From the NCBI GenBank assembly GCA_963693305.1, contig OY855903.1:31525598-31589597 (forward strand): a stretch of DNA of 64,000 nt, read 5' to 3'. The notes beneath the pieces are model-generated. The model was not told where the DNA came from. It did no database searches and saw only the letters and a list, made by a program, of their open reading frames with translations. This document shows positions 50,201-62,545 of this stretch, in pieces. Every line of letters starts with the position of its first letter. The stretch's first letter is position 1. Source of the stretch: Meandrina meandrites. Its lineage: Eukaryota > Cnidaria > Anthozoa > Scleractinia > Meandrinidae. Made by a program: the position numbers and the translations under genes.

Positions 50201-53200
50201 GATTTGGGTAGTGAGCACCCAATTTCATGAAAATTGCGATTCGGCCGTAAAAATTGGTTTTCTCATGATCTTAGCTCGGGGACCGCTTGTTTACCGATTT
50301 GGGCCTTGAACACCCAATTTCATGAAAATTGCGATTCGGCCGTAAAAATTGATTTTCTCATGATCTGATCTCCGGGACCGCTTAGGCGCCGATTTGGGCA
50401 GTGAGCACCATATTTCATGAAAATTGCGATTCGGCCGTAAAAATTGATTTTCTCATAATCTGAGCTCGGGGACCGCTTGTGCGCCGATTTTGGCAGTGAG
50501 CACCCAATTTCGTGAAAATTGCGATTCGGCCGTAAAAATTGATTTTCTCATGATCTGAGCTCGTGGACCGCTCGTGCGCCGATTTTGGCAGTCAGCACCC
50601 AATTTCATGAAAATTGCGATTCGGCCGTAAAAATTGATTTTCTCATGATCTGAGCTCGGGGACCGCTTGTGCACCGATTTGGGTAGTGAGCACCCAATTT
50701 CATGAAAATTGCGATTCGGCCGTAAAAATTGATTTTCTCATGATCTGAGCTCGGGGACCGCTTGGGCGACGATTTGGGCAGTGAGCACCCAATTTCATGA
50801 AAATAGCGATTCGGCCGTAAAAATTGATTTTCTCATAATCTGAGCTCGGGGACCGCTTGGGCGCCGATTTGGGTAGTGAGCATCCAATTTCATGAAAATT
50901 GCGATTCGGCCGTAAAAATTGATTTTCTCATGATCTGAGCTCCGGGACCGCTTGGGCGACGATTTGGGCAGTGAGCACCCAATTTCATGAAAATTGCGAT
51001 TCGGCCGTAAAAATTGATTTTCTCATGATCTGAGCTCGGGGACTGCTTGTGCACCGATTTGGGTAGTGAGCACCCAATTTCATGTAAATTGCGATTCGGC
51101 CGTAAAAATTGATTTTCTCATGATCTGAGCTCGGGGACCGCTTGTGCGCCGATTTTGGCAGTCAGCACCCAATTTCATCAAAATTTCGATTCGGCAGTAA
51201 AAATTGATTTTCTCATGATCTGAGCTCGGGGACCGCTTGTGCGCCGATTTGGGCAGTGAGCACCCAATTTCATGAAAATTGCCATTCGGCCGTAAAAATT
51301 GATTTTCTCATGATCTGAGCTCGGGGACCGCTTGTGCGCCGATTTTGGCAGTGAGCACCCAATTTCATGAAAATTGCGATTCGGCAGTAAAAATTGATTT
51401 TCTCATGATCTGAGCTCGGGGACCGCTCATGCGCCGATTTGGGCAGTGAGCACCCAATTTCATGAAAATTGCGATTCGGCCGTAAAAATTGATTTTCTCA
51501 TGATCTGAGCTCGGGGACCGCTTGGGCGGCGATTTGGGCAGTGAGCACCCAATTTCATGAAAATAGCGATTCGGCCGTAAAAATTGATTTTCTCATAATC
51601 TGAGCTCCGGGACCGCTTGGGCGCCGATTTGGGTAGTGAGCACCCAATTTCATGAAAATTGCGATTCGGCCGTAAAAATTGATTTTCTCATGATCTGAGC
51701 TCGGGGACCGCTTGTGCACCGATTTGGGCAGTGAGCACCCAATTTCATGAAAATTGCGATTCGGCCGTAAAAATTGATTTTCTAATGATCTGAGCTCGGG
51801 GACCGCTTGTGCACCGATTTGGGCAGTGACCACCCAATTTCATGAAAATTGCGATTCGGCAGTAAAAATTGATTTTCTCATGATCTGAGCTCGGGGACCG
51901 CTTGTGCACCGATTTGGGCAGTGACCACCCAATTTCATGAAAATTGCGATTCGGCCGTAAAAATTGATTTTCTCATGATCTGAGTTGGGGGACCACTTGT
52001 GCACCGATTTGGGTAGTGAGCACCCAATTTCATGAAAATTGCGATTCGGCTGTAAAAATTGATTTTCTCATGATCTGAGCTCAAGGACCGCTTGTGCACC
52101 GATTTGGGTAGTGAGCACCCAATTTCATGAAAAATGCGATTCGGCCGTAAAAATTGATTTTCTCATGATCTGAGCTGGGGGACCGCTTGTGCTCCGATTT
52201 GGGCAGTGAGCACCCAATTTCATGAAAATTGCTATTCGGCCGTAAAAATTGATTTTCTCATGATCTGAGCTCGGGGACCGCTTGTGCGCCGATTTGAACA
52301 GTGAGCACCCAATTTCATGAAAATTGCGATTCGGCCGTAAAAATTGATTTTCTCATGATCTGAGCTCGGGGACCGCTTGTGCGCCGATTTGGGCAGTGAA
52401 AACCCAATTTCATGAAAATTGCGATTCGGCCGTAAAAATTGATTTTCTCATGATCTGAGCTCGGGGACCGCTTGGGCGACGATTTGGGCAGTGAGCACCC
52501 AATTTCATGAAAATAGCGATTCGGCCGTAAAAATTGATTTTCTCATAATCTGAGCTCCGGGACCGCTTGGGCGCCGATTTGGGTAGTGAGCACCCAATTT
52601 CATGAAAATTGCGATTCGGCCGTAAAAATTGATTTTCTCATGATCTGAGCTCCGGGACCGCTTGGGCGACGATTTGGGCAGTGAGCACCCAATTTCATGA
52701 AAATTGCGATTCGGCCGTAAAAATTGATTTTCTCATGATCTGAGCTCGGGGACCGCTTGTGCGCCGATTTTGGCAGTCAGCACCCAATTTCATGAAAATT
52801 GCCATTCGGCCGTAAAAATTGATTTTCTCATGATCTGAGCTCGGGGACCGCTTGTGCGCCGATTTGGGCAGTGAGCACCCAATTTCATGAAAATTGCGAT
52901 TCGGCCGTAAAAATTGATTTTCTCATGATCTGAGCTCGGGGACCGCTCATGCGCCGATTTGGGCAGTGAGCACCCAATTTCATGAAAATTGCGATTCGGC
53001 CGTAAAAATTGATATTCTCATGATCTGAGCTCGGGGACCGCTTGTGCGCCGATTTGGGCAGTGAGAACCCAATTTCATGAAAATTGCGATTCGGCCGTAA
53101 AAATTGATTTTCTCATGATCTGAGCTCGGGGACCGCTTGTGCGCCGATTTTGGCAGTCAGCACCCAATTTCATGAAAATTGCCATTCGGCCGTAAAAATT

Positions 53201-56200
53201 GATTTTCTCATGATCTGAGCTCGGGGACCGCTTGTGCGCCGATTTGGGCAGTGAGCACCCAATTTCATGAAAATTGCGATTCGGCAGTAAAAATTGATTT
53301 TCTCATGATCTGAGCTCGGGGACCGCTCATGCGCCGATTTGGGCAGTGAGCACCCAATTTCATGAAAATTGCGATTCGGCCGTAAAAATTGATTTTCTCA
53401 TGATCTGAGCTCGGGGACCGCTTGTGCGCCGATTTGGGCAGTGAGAACCCAATTTCATGAAAATTGCGATTCGGCCGTAAAAATTGATTTTCTCATGATC
53501 TGAGCTCAAGGACCGCTTGGGCGCCGATTTGGGCAGTGAGCACCCAATTTCATGAAAATAGCGATTCGGCCGTAAAAATTGATTTTCTCATAATCTGAGC
53601 TCCGGGACCGCTTGTCCACCGATTTGGGTAGTGAGCACCCAATTTCATGTAAATTGCGATTCGGCCGTAAAAATTGATTTTCTCATGATCTGAGCTGGGG
53701 GACCGCTTGTGTGCCGATTAGGGCAGTGAGCACCCAATTTCATGAAAATTGCGATTCGGCCGTAAAAATTGATTTTCTCATGATCTGAGCTCGGGGACCG
53801 CTTGTGCACCGATTTGGGTAGTGAGCACCCAATTTCATGAAAATTGCGATTCGGCCGTAGAAATTGATTTTCTCATGATCTGAGCTCGGGGACCGCTTTT
53901 TCACCGATTTGGGCCTTGAGCACACAATTTCATGAAAATTGCGATTCGGCAGTAAAAATTGATTTTCTCATGATCTGAGCTCGGGGACCGCTTGTGGGCC
54001 GATTTGGGCAGTGAAAACCCAATTTCATGAAAATTGCGATTCGGCCGTAAATATTGATTTTCTCATGATCTGAGCTCCGGGACCGCTTGGGCGACGATTT
54101 GGGCAGTAAGCACCCAATTTCATGAAAATTGCGATTCGGCCGTAAAAATTGATTTTCTCATGATCTGAGCTTGGGGACCGCTTGTGCGCCGATTTGGGCA
54201 GTGAGCACCCAATTTCATGAAAATTGCGATTCGGCCGTAAAAATTGATTTTCTCATGATCTGAGCTCGTGGACCGCTTGTGCGCCGATTTGGGCAGTGAG
54301 CACCCAATTTCATGAAAATTGCGATTCGGCCGTAAAAATTGATTTTCTCATGATCTGAGCTCGGGGACCGCTTGTGCGCCGATTTGAACAGTAAGCACCC
54401 AATTTCATGAAAATTGCGATTCGGCCGTAAAAATTGATTTTCTCATGATCTGAGCTCGGGGACCGCTTGTGCGCCGATTTGAACAGTGAGCACCCAATTT
54501 CATGAAAATTGCGATTCGGCCGTAAAAATTGATTTTCTCATGATCTGAGCTCGGGGACCGCTTGTGCGCCGATTTGAACAGTGAGCACCCAATTTCATGA
54601 AAATTGCGATTCGGCCGTAAAAATTGATTTTCTCATGATCTGAGCTCGGGGACCGCTTGTGCACCGATTTGGGTAGTGAGCACCCAATTTCATGAAAATT
54701 GCGATTCGGCCGTAAAAATTGATTTTCTCATGATCTGAGCTCGGGGACCGCTCTTGCGCCGATTTGGGCAGTGAGCACCCAATTTCATGAAAATTGCGAT
54801 TCGGCCGTAAAAATTGATTTTCTCATGATCTGAGCTCGGGGACAGCTTGTGCACCGATTTGGATAGTGAGCACCAAATTTCATGAAAATTGCGATTCGGC
54901 CGTAGAAATTGATTGTCTCATGATCTGAGCTCGGGGACCGCTTTTTCACCGATTTGGGCCTTTAGCACCCAATTTCATGAAAATTGCGATTCAACAGTAA
55001 AAATTGATTTTCTCATGATCTGAGCTCGGGGACCGCTTGTGCACCGATTTGGGTAGTGAGCACCCAATTTCATGAAAATTGCGATTCGGCCGTAAAAATT
55101 GATTTTCTCATGATCTGAGCTCGGGGACCGCTCATGCGCCGATTTGGGCAGTGAGCACCCAATTTCATGAAAATTGCGATTCGGCCGTAAAAATTGATAT
55201 TCTCATGATCTGAGCTCGGGGACCGCTTGTGCGCCGATTTGGGCAGTGAGAACCCAATTTCATGAAAATTGCGATTCGGCCGTAAAAATTGATTTTCTCA
55301 TGATCTGAGCTCCGGGACCGCTTGGGCGCCGATTTGGGCAGTGAGCACCCAATTTCATGAAAATAGCGATTCGGCCGTAAAAATTGATTTTCTCATAATC
55401 TGAGCTCCGGGAGTGCTTGGGCGCCGATTTGGGTAGTGAGCACCCAATTTCATGAAAATTGCGATTCGGCCGTAAAAATTGATTTTCTCATGATCTGAGC
55501 TCGGGGACCGCTTGTGCACCGATTTGGGCAGTGAGCACCCAATTTCATGAAAATTGCGATTCGGCCGTAAAAATTGATTTTCTCATGATCTGACCTCCGG
55601 GACCGCTTGGGCGCCGATTTGGGCAGTCAGCACCCAATTTCATGAAAATTGCGATTCGGCCGTAAAAATTGATTTTCTCATGATCTGAGCTCGGGGACCG
55701 CTTGTGCACCGATTTGGGCAGTGACCACCCAATTTCATGAAAATTGCGATTCGGCCGTAAAAATTGATTTTCTCATGATCTGAGCTCGGGGACCGCTTGA
55801 GCGCCGATTTGGGCAGTGAGCACCCAATTTCATGAAAATTGCGATTCGGCAGTAAAAATTGATTTTCTCATGATCTGAGCTCGGGGACCGCTTGTGCGCC
55901 GATTTGGGCAGTGAGCACCCAATTTCATGAAAATTGCGATTCGGCCGTAAAAATTGATTTTCTCATGATCTGAGCTCGGGGACCGCTTGTGCGCCGATTT
56001 TGGCAGTCAGCACCCAATTTCATGAAAATTCCGATTCGGCCGTAAAAATTGATTTTCTCATGATCTGAGCTCGGGGACCGCTTGTGCGCCGATTTTGGCA
56101 GTCAGCACCCAATTTCATGAAAATTGCGATTCGGCAGTAAAAATTGATTTTCTCATGATCTGAGCTCGGGGACCGCTTGTGCGCCGATTTGGGCAGTGAG

Positions 56201-56465
56201 CACCCAATTTCATGAAAATTGCGATTCGGCCGTAAAAATTGATTTTCTCATGATCTGAGCTCCGGGACCGCTTGGGCGACGATTTGGGCAGTGAACACCC
56301 AATTTCATGAAAATTGCGATTCGGCCGTAAAAATTGATTTTCTCATGATCTGAGCTCGGGGACCGCTTGTGCACCGATTTGGGTAGTGAGCACCCAATTT
56401 CATGAAAATTGCGATTCGGCCGTAAAAATTGATTTTCTCATGATCTGAGCTCGGGGACCGCTTGT

Positions 56466-59400
56466 GCGCCGATTTTGGCAGTCAGCACCCAATTTCATGA
56501 AAATTGCCATTCGGCCGTAAAAATTGATTTTCTCATGATCTGAGCTCGGGGACCGCTTGTGCGCCGATTTGGGCAGTGAGCACCCAATTTTATGAAAATT
56601 GCGATTCGGCAGTAAAAATTGATTTTCTCATGATCTGAGCTCGGGGACCGCTCATGCGCCGATTTGGGCAGTGAGCACCCAATTTCATGAAAATTGCGAT
56701 TCGGCCGTAAAAATTGATTTTCTCATGATCTGAGCTCGGGGACCGCTTGTGCACCGATTTGGGCAGTGAGAACCCAATTTCATGAAAATTGCGATTCGGC
56801 CGTAAAAATTGATTTTCTCATGATCTGAGCTCAAGGACCGCTTGGGCGCCGATTTGGGCAGTGAGCACCCAATTTCATGAAAATAGCGATTCGGCCGTAA
56901 AAATTGATTTTCTCATAATCTGAGCTCCGGGACCGCTTGTGCACCGATTTGGGTAGTGAGCACCCAATTTCATGTAAATTGCGATTCGGCCGTAAAAATT
57001 GATTTTCTCATGATCTGAGCTGGGGGACCGCTTGTGCGCCGATTTGGGCAGTGAGCACCCAATTTCATGAAAATTGCGATTCGGCCGTAAAAATTGATTT
57101 TCTCATGATCTGAGCTCGGGGACCGCTTGTGCACCGATTTGGGTAGTGAGCACCCAATTTCATGAAAATTGCGATTCGGCCGTAGAAATTGATTTTCTCA
57201 TGATCTGAGCTCGGGGACCGCTTTTTCACCGATTTGGGCCTTGAGCACACAATTTCATGAAAATTGCGATTCGGCAGTAAAAATTGATTTTCTCATGATC
57301 TGAGCTCGGGGACCGCTTGTGGGCCGATTTGGGCAGTGAAAACCCAATTTCATGAAAATTGCGATTCGGCCGTAAATATTGATTTTCTCATGATCTGAGC
57401 TCCGGGACCGCTTGGGCGACGATTTGGGCAGTAAGCACCCAATTTCATGAAAATTGCGATTCGGCCGTAAAAATTGATTTTCTCATGATCTGAGCTTGGG
57501 GACCGCTTGTGCGCCGATTTGGGCAGTGAGCACCCAATTTCATGAAAATTGCGATTCGGCCGTAAAAATTGATTTTCTCATGATCTGAGCTCGTGGACCG
57601 CTTGTGCGCCGATTTGGGCAGTGAGCACCCAATTTCATGAAAATTGCGATTCGGCCGTAAAAATTGATTTTCTCATGATCTGAGCTCGGGGACCGCTTGT
57701 GCGCCGATTTGAACAGTAAGCACCCAATTTCATGAAAATTGCGATTCGGCCGTAAAAATTGATTTTCTCATGATCTGAGCTCGGGGACCGCTTGTGCGCC
57801 GATTTGAACAGTGAGCACCCAATTTCATGAAAATTGCGATTCGGCCGTAAAAATTGATTTTCTCATGATCTGAGCTCGGGGACCGCTTGTGCGCCGATTT
57901 GAACAGTGAGCACCCAATTTCATGAAAATTGCGATTCGGCCGTAAAAATTGATTTTCTCATGATCTGAGCTCGGGGACCGCTTGTGCACCGATTTGGGTA
58001 GTGAGCACCCAATTTCATGAAAATTGCGATTCGGCCGTAAAAATTGATTTTCTCATGATCTGAGCTGGGGGACCGCTCTTGCGCCGATTTGGGCAGTGAG
58101 CACCCAATTTCATGAAAATTGCGATTCGGCCGTAAAAATTGATTTTCTCATGATCTGAGCTCGGGGACCGCTTGTGCACCGATTTGGGTAGTGAGCACCA
58201 AATTTCATGAAAATTGCGATTCGGCCGTAGAAATTGATTGTCTCATGATCTGAGCTCGGGGACCGCTTTTTCACCGATTTGGGCCTTGAGCACCCAATTT
58301 CATGAAAATTGCGATTCAACAGTAAAAATTGATTTTCTCATGATCTGAGCTCGGGGACCGCTTGTGCACCGATTTGGGTAGTGAGCACCCAATTTCATGA
58401 AAATTGCCTTTCGGCCGTAAAAATTGATTTTCTCATGATCTGAACTCGGGGACCGCTTGTGCGCCGATTTGAACAGTGAGCACCCAATTTCATGAAAATT
58501 GCGATTCGGCCGTAAAAATTGATTTTCTCATGATCTGAGCTCGGGGACCGCTTGTGCACCGATTTGGGTAGTGAGCACCCAATTTCATGAAAATTGCGAT
58601 TCGGCCGTAAAAATTGGTTTTCTCATGATCTTAGCTCGGGGACCGCTCTTGCGCCGATTTGGGCCGTGAGCTCCCAATTTCATGAAAATTGCGATTCGGC
58701 CGTAAAAATTGATTTTCTCATGATCTGAGCTCGGGGACCGCTTGTGCACCGATTTGGGTAGTGAGCACCCAATTTCATGAAAATTGCGATTCGGCCGTAA
58801 AAATTGATTTTCTCATGATCTGAGCTCAAGGACCGCTTGGGCGCCGATTTGGGCAGTGAGCACCCAATTTCATGAAAATAGCGATTCGGCCGTAAAAATT
58901 GATTTTCTCATAATCTGAGCTCCGGGACCGCTTGTGCACCGATTTGGGTAGTGAGCACCCAATTTCATGTAAATTGCGATTCGGCCGTAAAAATTGATTT
59001 TCTCATGATCTGAGCTCGGGGACCGCTTGTGCGCCGATTTTGGCAGTCAGCACCCAATTTCATGAAAATTGCGATTCGGCAGTAAAAATTAATTTTCTCA
59101 TGACCTGAGCTCGGGGACCGCTTTTGCGCCGATTTGGGTAGTGAGCACCCAATTTCATGAAAATTGCGATTCGGCCGTAAAAATTGATTTTCTCATGATC
59201 TGAGCTCCGGGACCGCTTGTACGCCGATTTGGGCAGTGAGCACCCAATTTCATGAAAATTGCGATTCGGCCGTAAAAATTGATTTTCTCATGATCTGAGC
59301 TCGGGGACCGCTTGTGCGCCGATTTGAACAGTGAGCACCCAATTTCATGAAAATTGCGATTCGGCCGTAAAAATTGATTTTCTCATGATCTGAGCTCGGG

Positions 59401-62400
59401 GACCGCTTGTGCGCCGATTTGGGCAGTGAGCACCCAATTTCATGAAAATTTCTATTCGGCCGTAAAAATTGATTTTCTCATGATCTGAGCTCGGGGACCG
59501 CTTGTGCGCCGATTTTGGCAGTCAGCACCCAATTTCATGAAAATTGCCATTCGGCCGTAAAAATTGATTTTCTCATGATCTGAGCTCGGGGACCGCTTGT
59601 GCGCCGATTTGGGCAGTGAGCACCCAATTTTATGAAAATTGCGATTCGGCAGTAAAAATTGATTTTCTCATGATCTGAGCTCGGGGACCGCTCATGCGCC
59701 GATTTGGGCAGTGAGCACCCAATTTCATGAAAATTGCGATTCGGCCGTAAAAATTGATTTTCTCATGATCTGAGCTCGGGGACCGCTTGTGCGCCGATTT
59801 GGGCAGTGAGAACCCAATTTCATGAAAATTGCGATTCGGCCGTAAAAATTGATTTTCTCATGATCTGAGCTCAAGGACCGCTTGGGCGCCGATTTGGGCA
59901 GTGAGCACCCAATTTCATGAAAATAGCGATTCGGCCGTAAAAATTGATTTTCTCATAATCTGAGCTCCGGGACCGCTTGTGCACCGATTTGGGTAGTGAG
60001 CACCCAATTTCATGTAAATTGCGATTCGGCCGTAAAAATTGATTTTCTCATGATCTGAGCTGGGGGACCGCTTGTGCGCCGATTTGGGCAGTGAGCACCC
60101 AATTTCATGAAAATTGCGATTCGGCCGTAAAAATTGATTTTCTCATGATCTGAGCTCGGGGACCGCTTGTGCACCGATTTGGGTAGTGAGCACCCAATTT
60201 CATGAAAATTGCGATTCGGCCGTAGAAATTGATTTTCTCATGATCTGAGCTCGGGGACCGCTTTTTCACCGATTTGGGCCTTGAGCACACAATTTCATGA
60301 AAATTGCGATTCGGCAGTAAAAATTGATTTTCTCATGATCTGAGCTCGGGGACCGCTTGTGGGCCGATTTGGGCAGTGAAAACCCAATTTCATGAAAATT
60401 GCGATTCGGCCGTAAATATTGATTTTCTCATGATCTGAGCTCCGGGACCGCTTGGGCGACGATTTGGGCAGTAAGCACCCAATTTCATGAAAATTGCGAT
60501 TCGGCCGTAAAAATTGATTTTCTCATGATCTGAGCTTGGGGACCGCTTGTGCGCCGATTTGGGCAGTGAGCACCCAATTTCATGAAAATTGCGATTCGGC
60601 CGTAAAAATTGATTTTCTCATGATCTGAGCTCGTGGACCGCTTGTGCGCCGATTTGGGCAGTGAGCACCCAATTTCATGAAAATTGCGATTCGGCCGTAA
60701 AAATTGATTTTCTCATGATCTGAGCTCGGGGACCGCTTGTGCGCCGATTTGAACAGTAAGCACCCAATTTCATGAAAATTGCGATTCGGCCGTAAAAATT
60801 GATTTTCTCATGATCTGAGCTCGGGGACCGCTTGTGCGCCGATTTGAACAGTGAGCACCCAATTTCATGAAAATTGCGATTCGGCCGTAAAAATTGATTT
60901 TCTCATGATCTGAGCTCGGGGACCGCTTGTGCGCCGATTTGAACAATGAGCACCCAATTTCATGAAAATTGCGATTCGGCCGTAAAAATTGATTTTCTCA
61001 TGATCTGAGCTCGGGGACCGCTTGTGCACCGATTTGGGTAGTGAGCACCCAATTTCATGAAAATTGCGATTCGGCCGTAAAAATTGATTTTCTCATGATC
61101 TGAGCTGGGGGACCGCTCTTGCGCCGATTTGGGCAGTGAGCACCCAATTTCATGAAAATTGCGATTCGGCCGTAAAAATTGATTTTCTCATGATCTGAGC
61201 TCGGGGACCGCTTGTGCACCGATTTGGGTAGTGAGCACCAAATTTCATGAAAATTGCGATTCGGCCGTAGAAATTGATTCTCTCATGATCTGAGCTCGGG
61301 GACCGCTTTTTCACCGATTTGGGCCTTGAGCACCCAATTTCATGAAAATTGCGATTCAACAGTAAAAATTGATTTTCTCATGATCTGAGCTCGGGGACCG
61401 CTTGTGCACCGATTTGGGTAGTGAGCACCCAATTTCATGAAAATTGCCTTTCGGCCGTAAAAATTGATTTTCTCATGATCTGAACTCGGGGACCGCTTGT
61501 GCGCCGATTTGAACAGTGAGCACCCAATTTCATGAAAATTGCGATTCGGCCGTAAAAATTGATTTTCTCATGATCTGAGCTCGGGGACCGCTTGTGCACC
61601 GATTTGGGTAGTGAGCACCCAATTTCATGAAAATTGCGATTCGGCCGTAAAAATTGGTTTTCTCATGATCTTAGCTCGGGGACCGCTCTTGCGCCGATTT
61701 GGGCCGTGAGCTCCCAATTTCATGAAAATTGCGATTCGGCCGTAAAAATTGATTTTCTCATGATCTGAGCTCGGGGACCGCTTGTGCACCGATTTGGGTA
61801 GTGAGCACCCAATTTCATGAAAATTGCGATTCGGCCGTAAAAATTGATTTTCTCATGATCTGAGCTCAAGGACCGCTTGGGCGCCGATTTGGGCAGTGAG
61901 CACCCAATTTCATGAAAATAGCGATTCGGCCGTAAAAATTGATTTTCTCATAATCTGAGCTCCGGGACCGCTTGTGCACCGATTTGGGTAGTGAGCACCC
62001 AATTTCATGTAAATTGCGATTCGGCCGTAAAAATTGATTTTCTCATGATCTGAGCTCGGGGACCGCTTGTGCGCCGATTTTGGCAGTCAGCACCCAATTT
62101 CATGAAAATTGCGATTCGGCAGTAAAAATTAATTTTCTCATGACCTGAGCTCGGGGACCGCTTTTGCGCCGATTTGGGTAGTGAGCACCCAATTTCATGA
62201 AAATTGCGATTCGGCCGTAAAAATTGATTTTCTCATGATCTGAGCTCCGGGACCGCTTGTACGCCGATTTGGGCAGTGAGCACCCAATTTCATGAAAATT
62301 GCGATTCGGCCGTAAAAATTGATTTTCTCATGATCTGAGCTCGGGGACCGCTTGTGCGCCGATTTGAACAGTGAGCACCCAATTTCATGAAAATTGCGAT

Positions 62401-62545
62401 TCGGCCGTAAAAATTGATTTTCTCATGATCTGAGCTCGGGGACCGCTTGTGCGCCGATTTGGGCAGTGAGCACCCAATTTCATGAAAATTTCTATTCGGC
62501 CGTAAAAATTGATTTTCTCATGATCTGAGCTCGGGGACCGCTTGT
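56466..62545 (-). repeat. 3040-bp (32-monomer) tandem duplication, right array
   Basis: Block 56466-59505 and block 59506-62545 agree monomer for monomer. Landmarks at +3040 include cacacaatttcatg (57246, 60286), cgtaaatatt (57370, 60410), aaattgcctttcgg and aaatttctattcgg (59451, 62491). By eye I noted three differences: gcacc/gcgcc near 56752, gattgtctc/gattctctc near 58240, and gaacag/gaacaa near 57905. A 35-monomer relative (3325-bp offset) precedes it from about 53140, and an older one lies near 47565. Confidence 0.87.
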
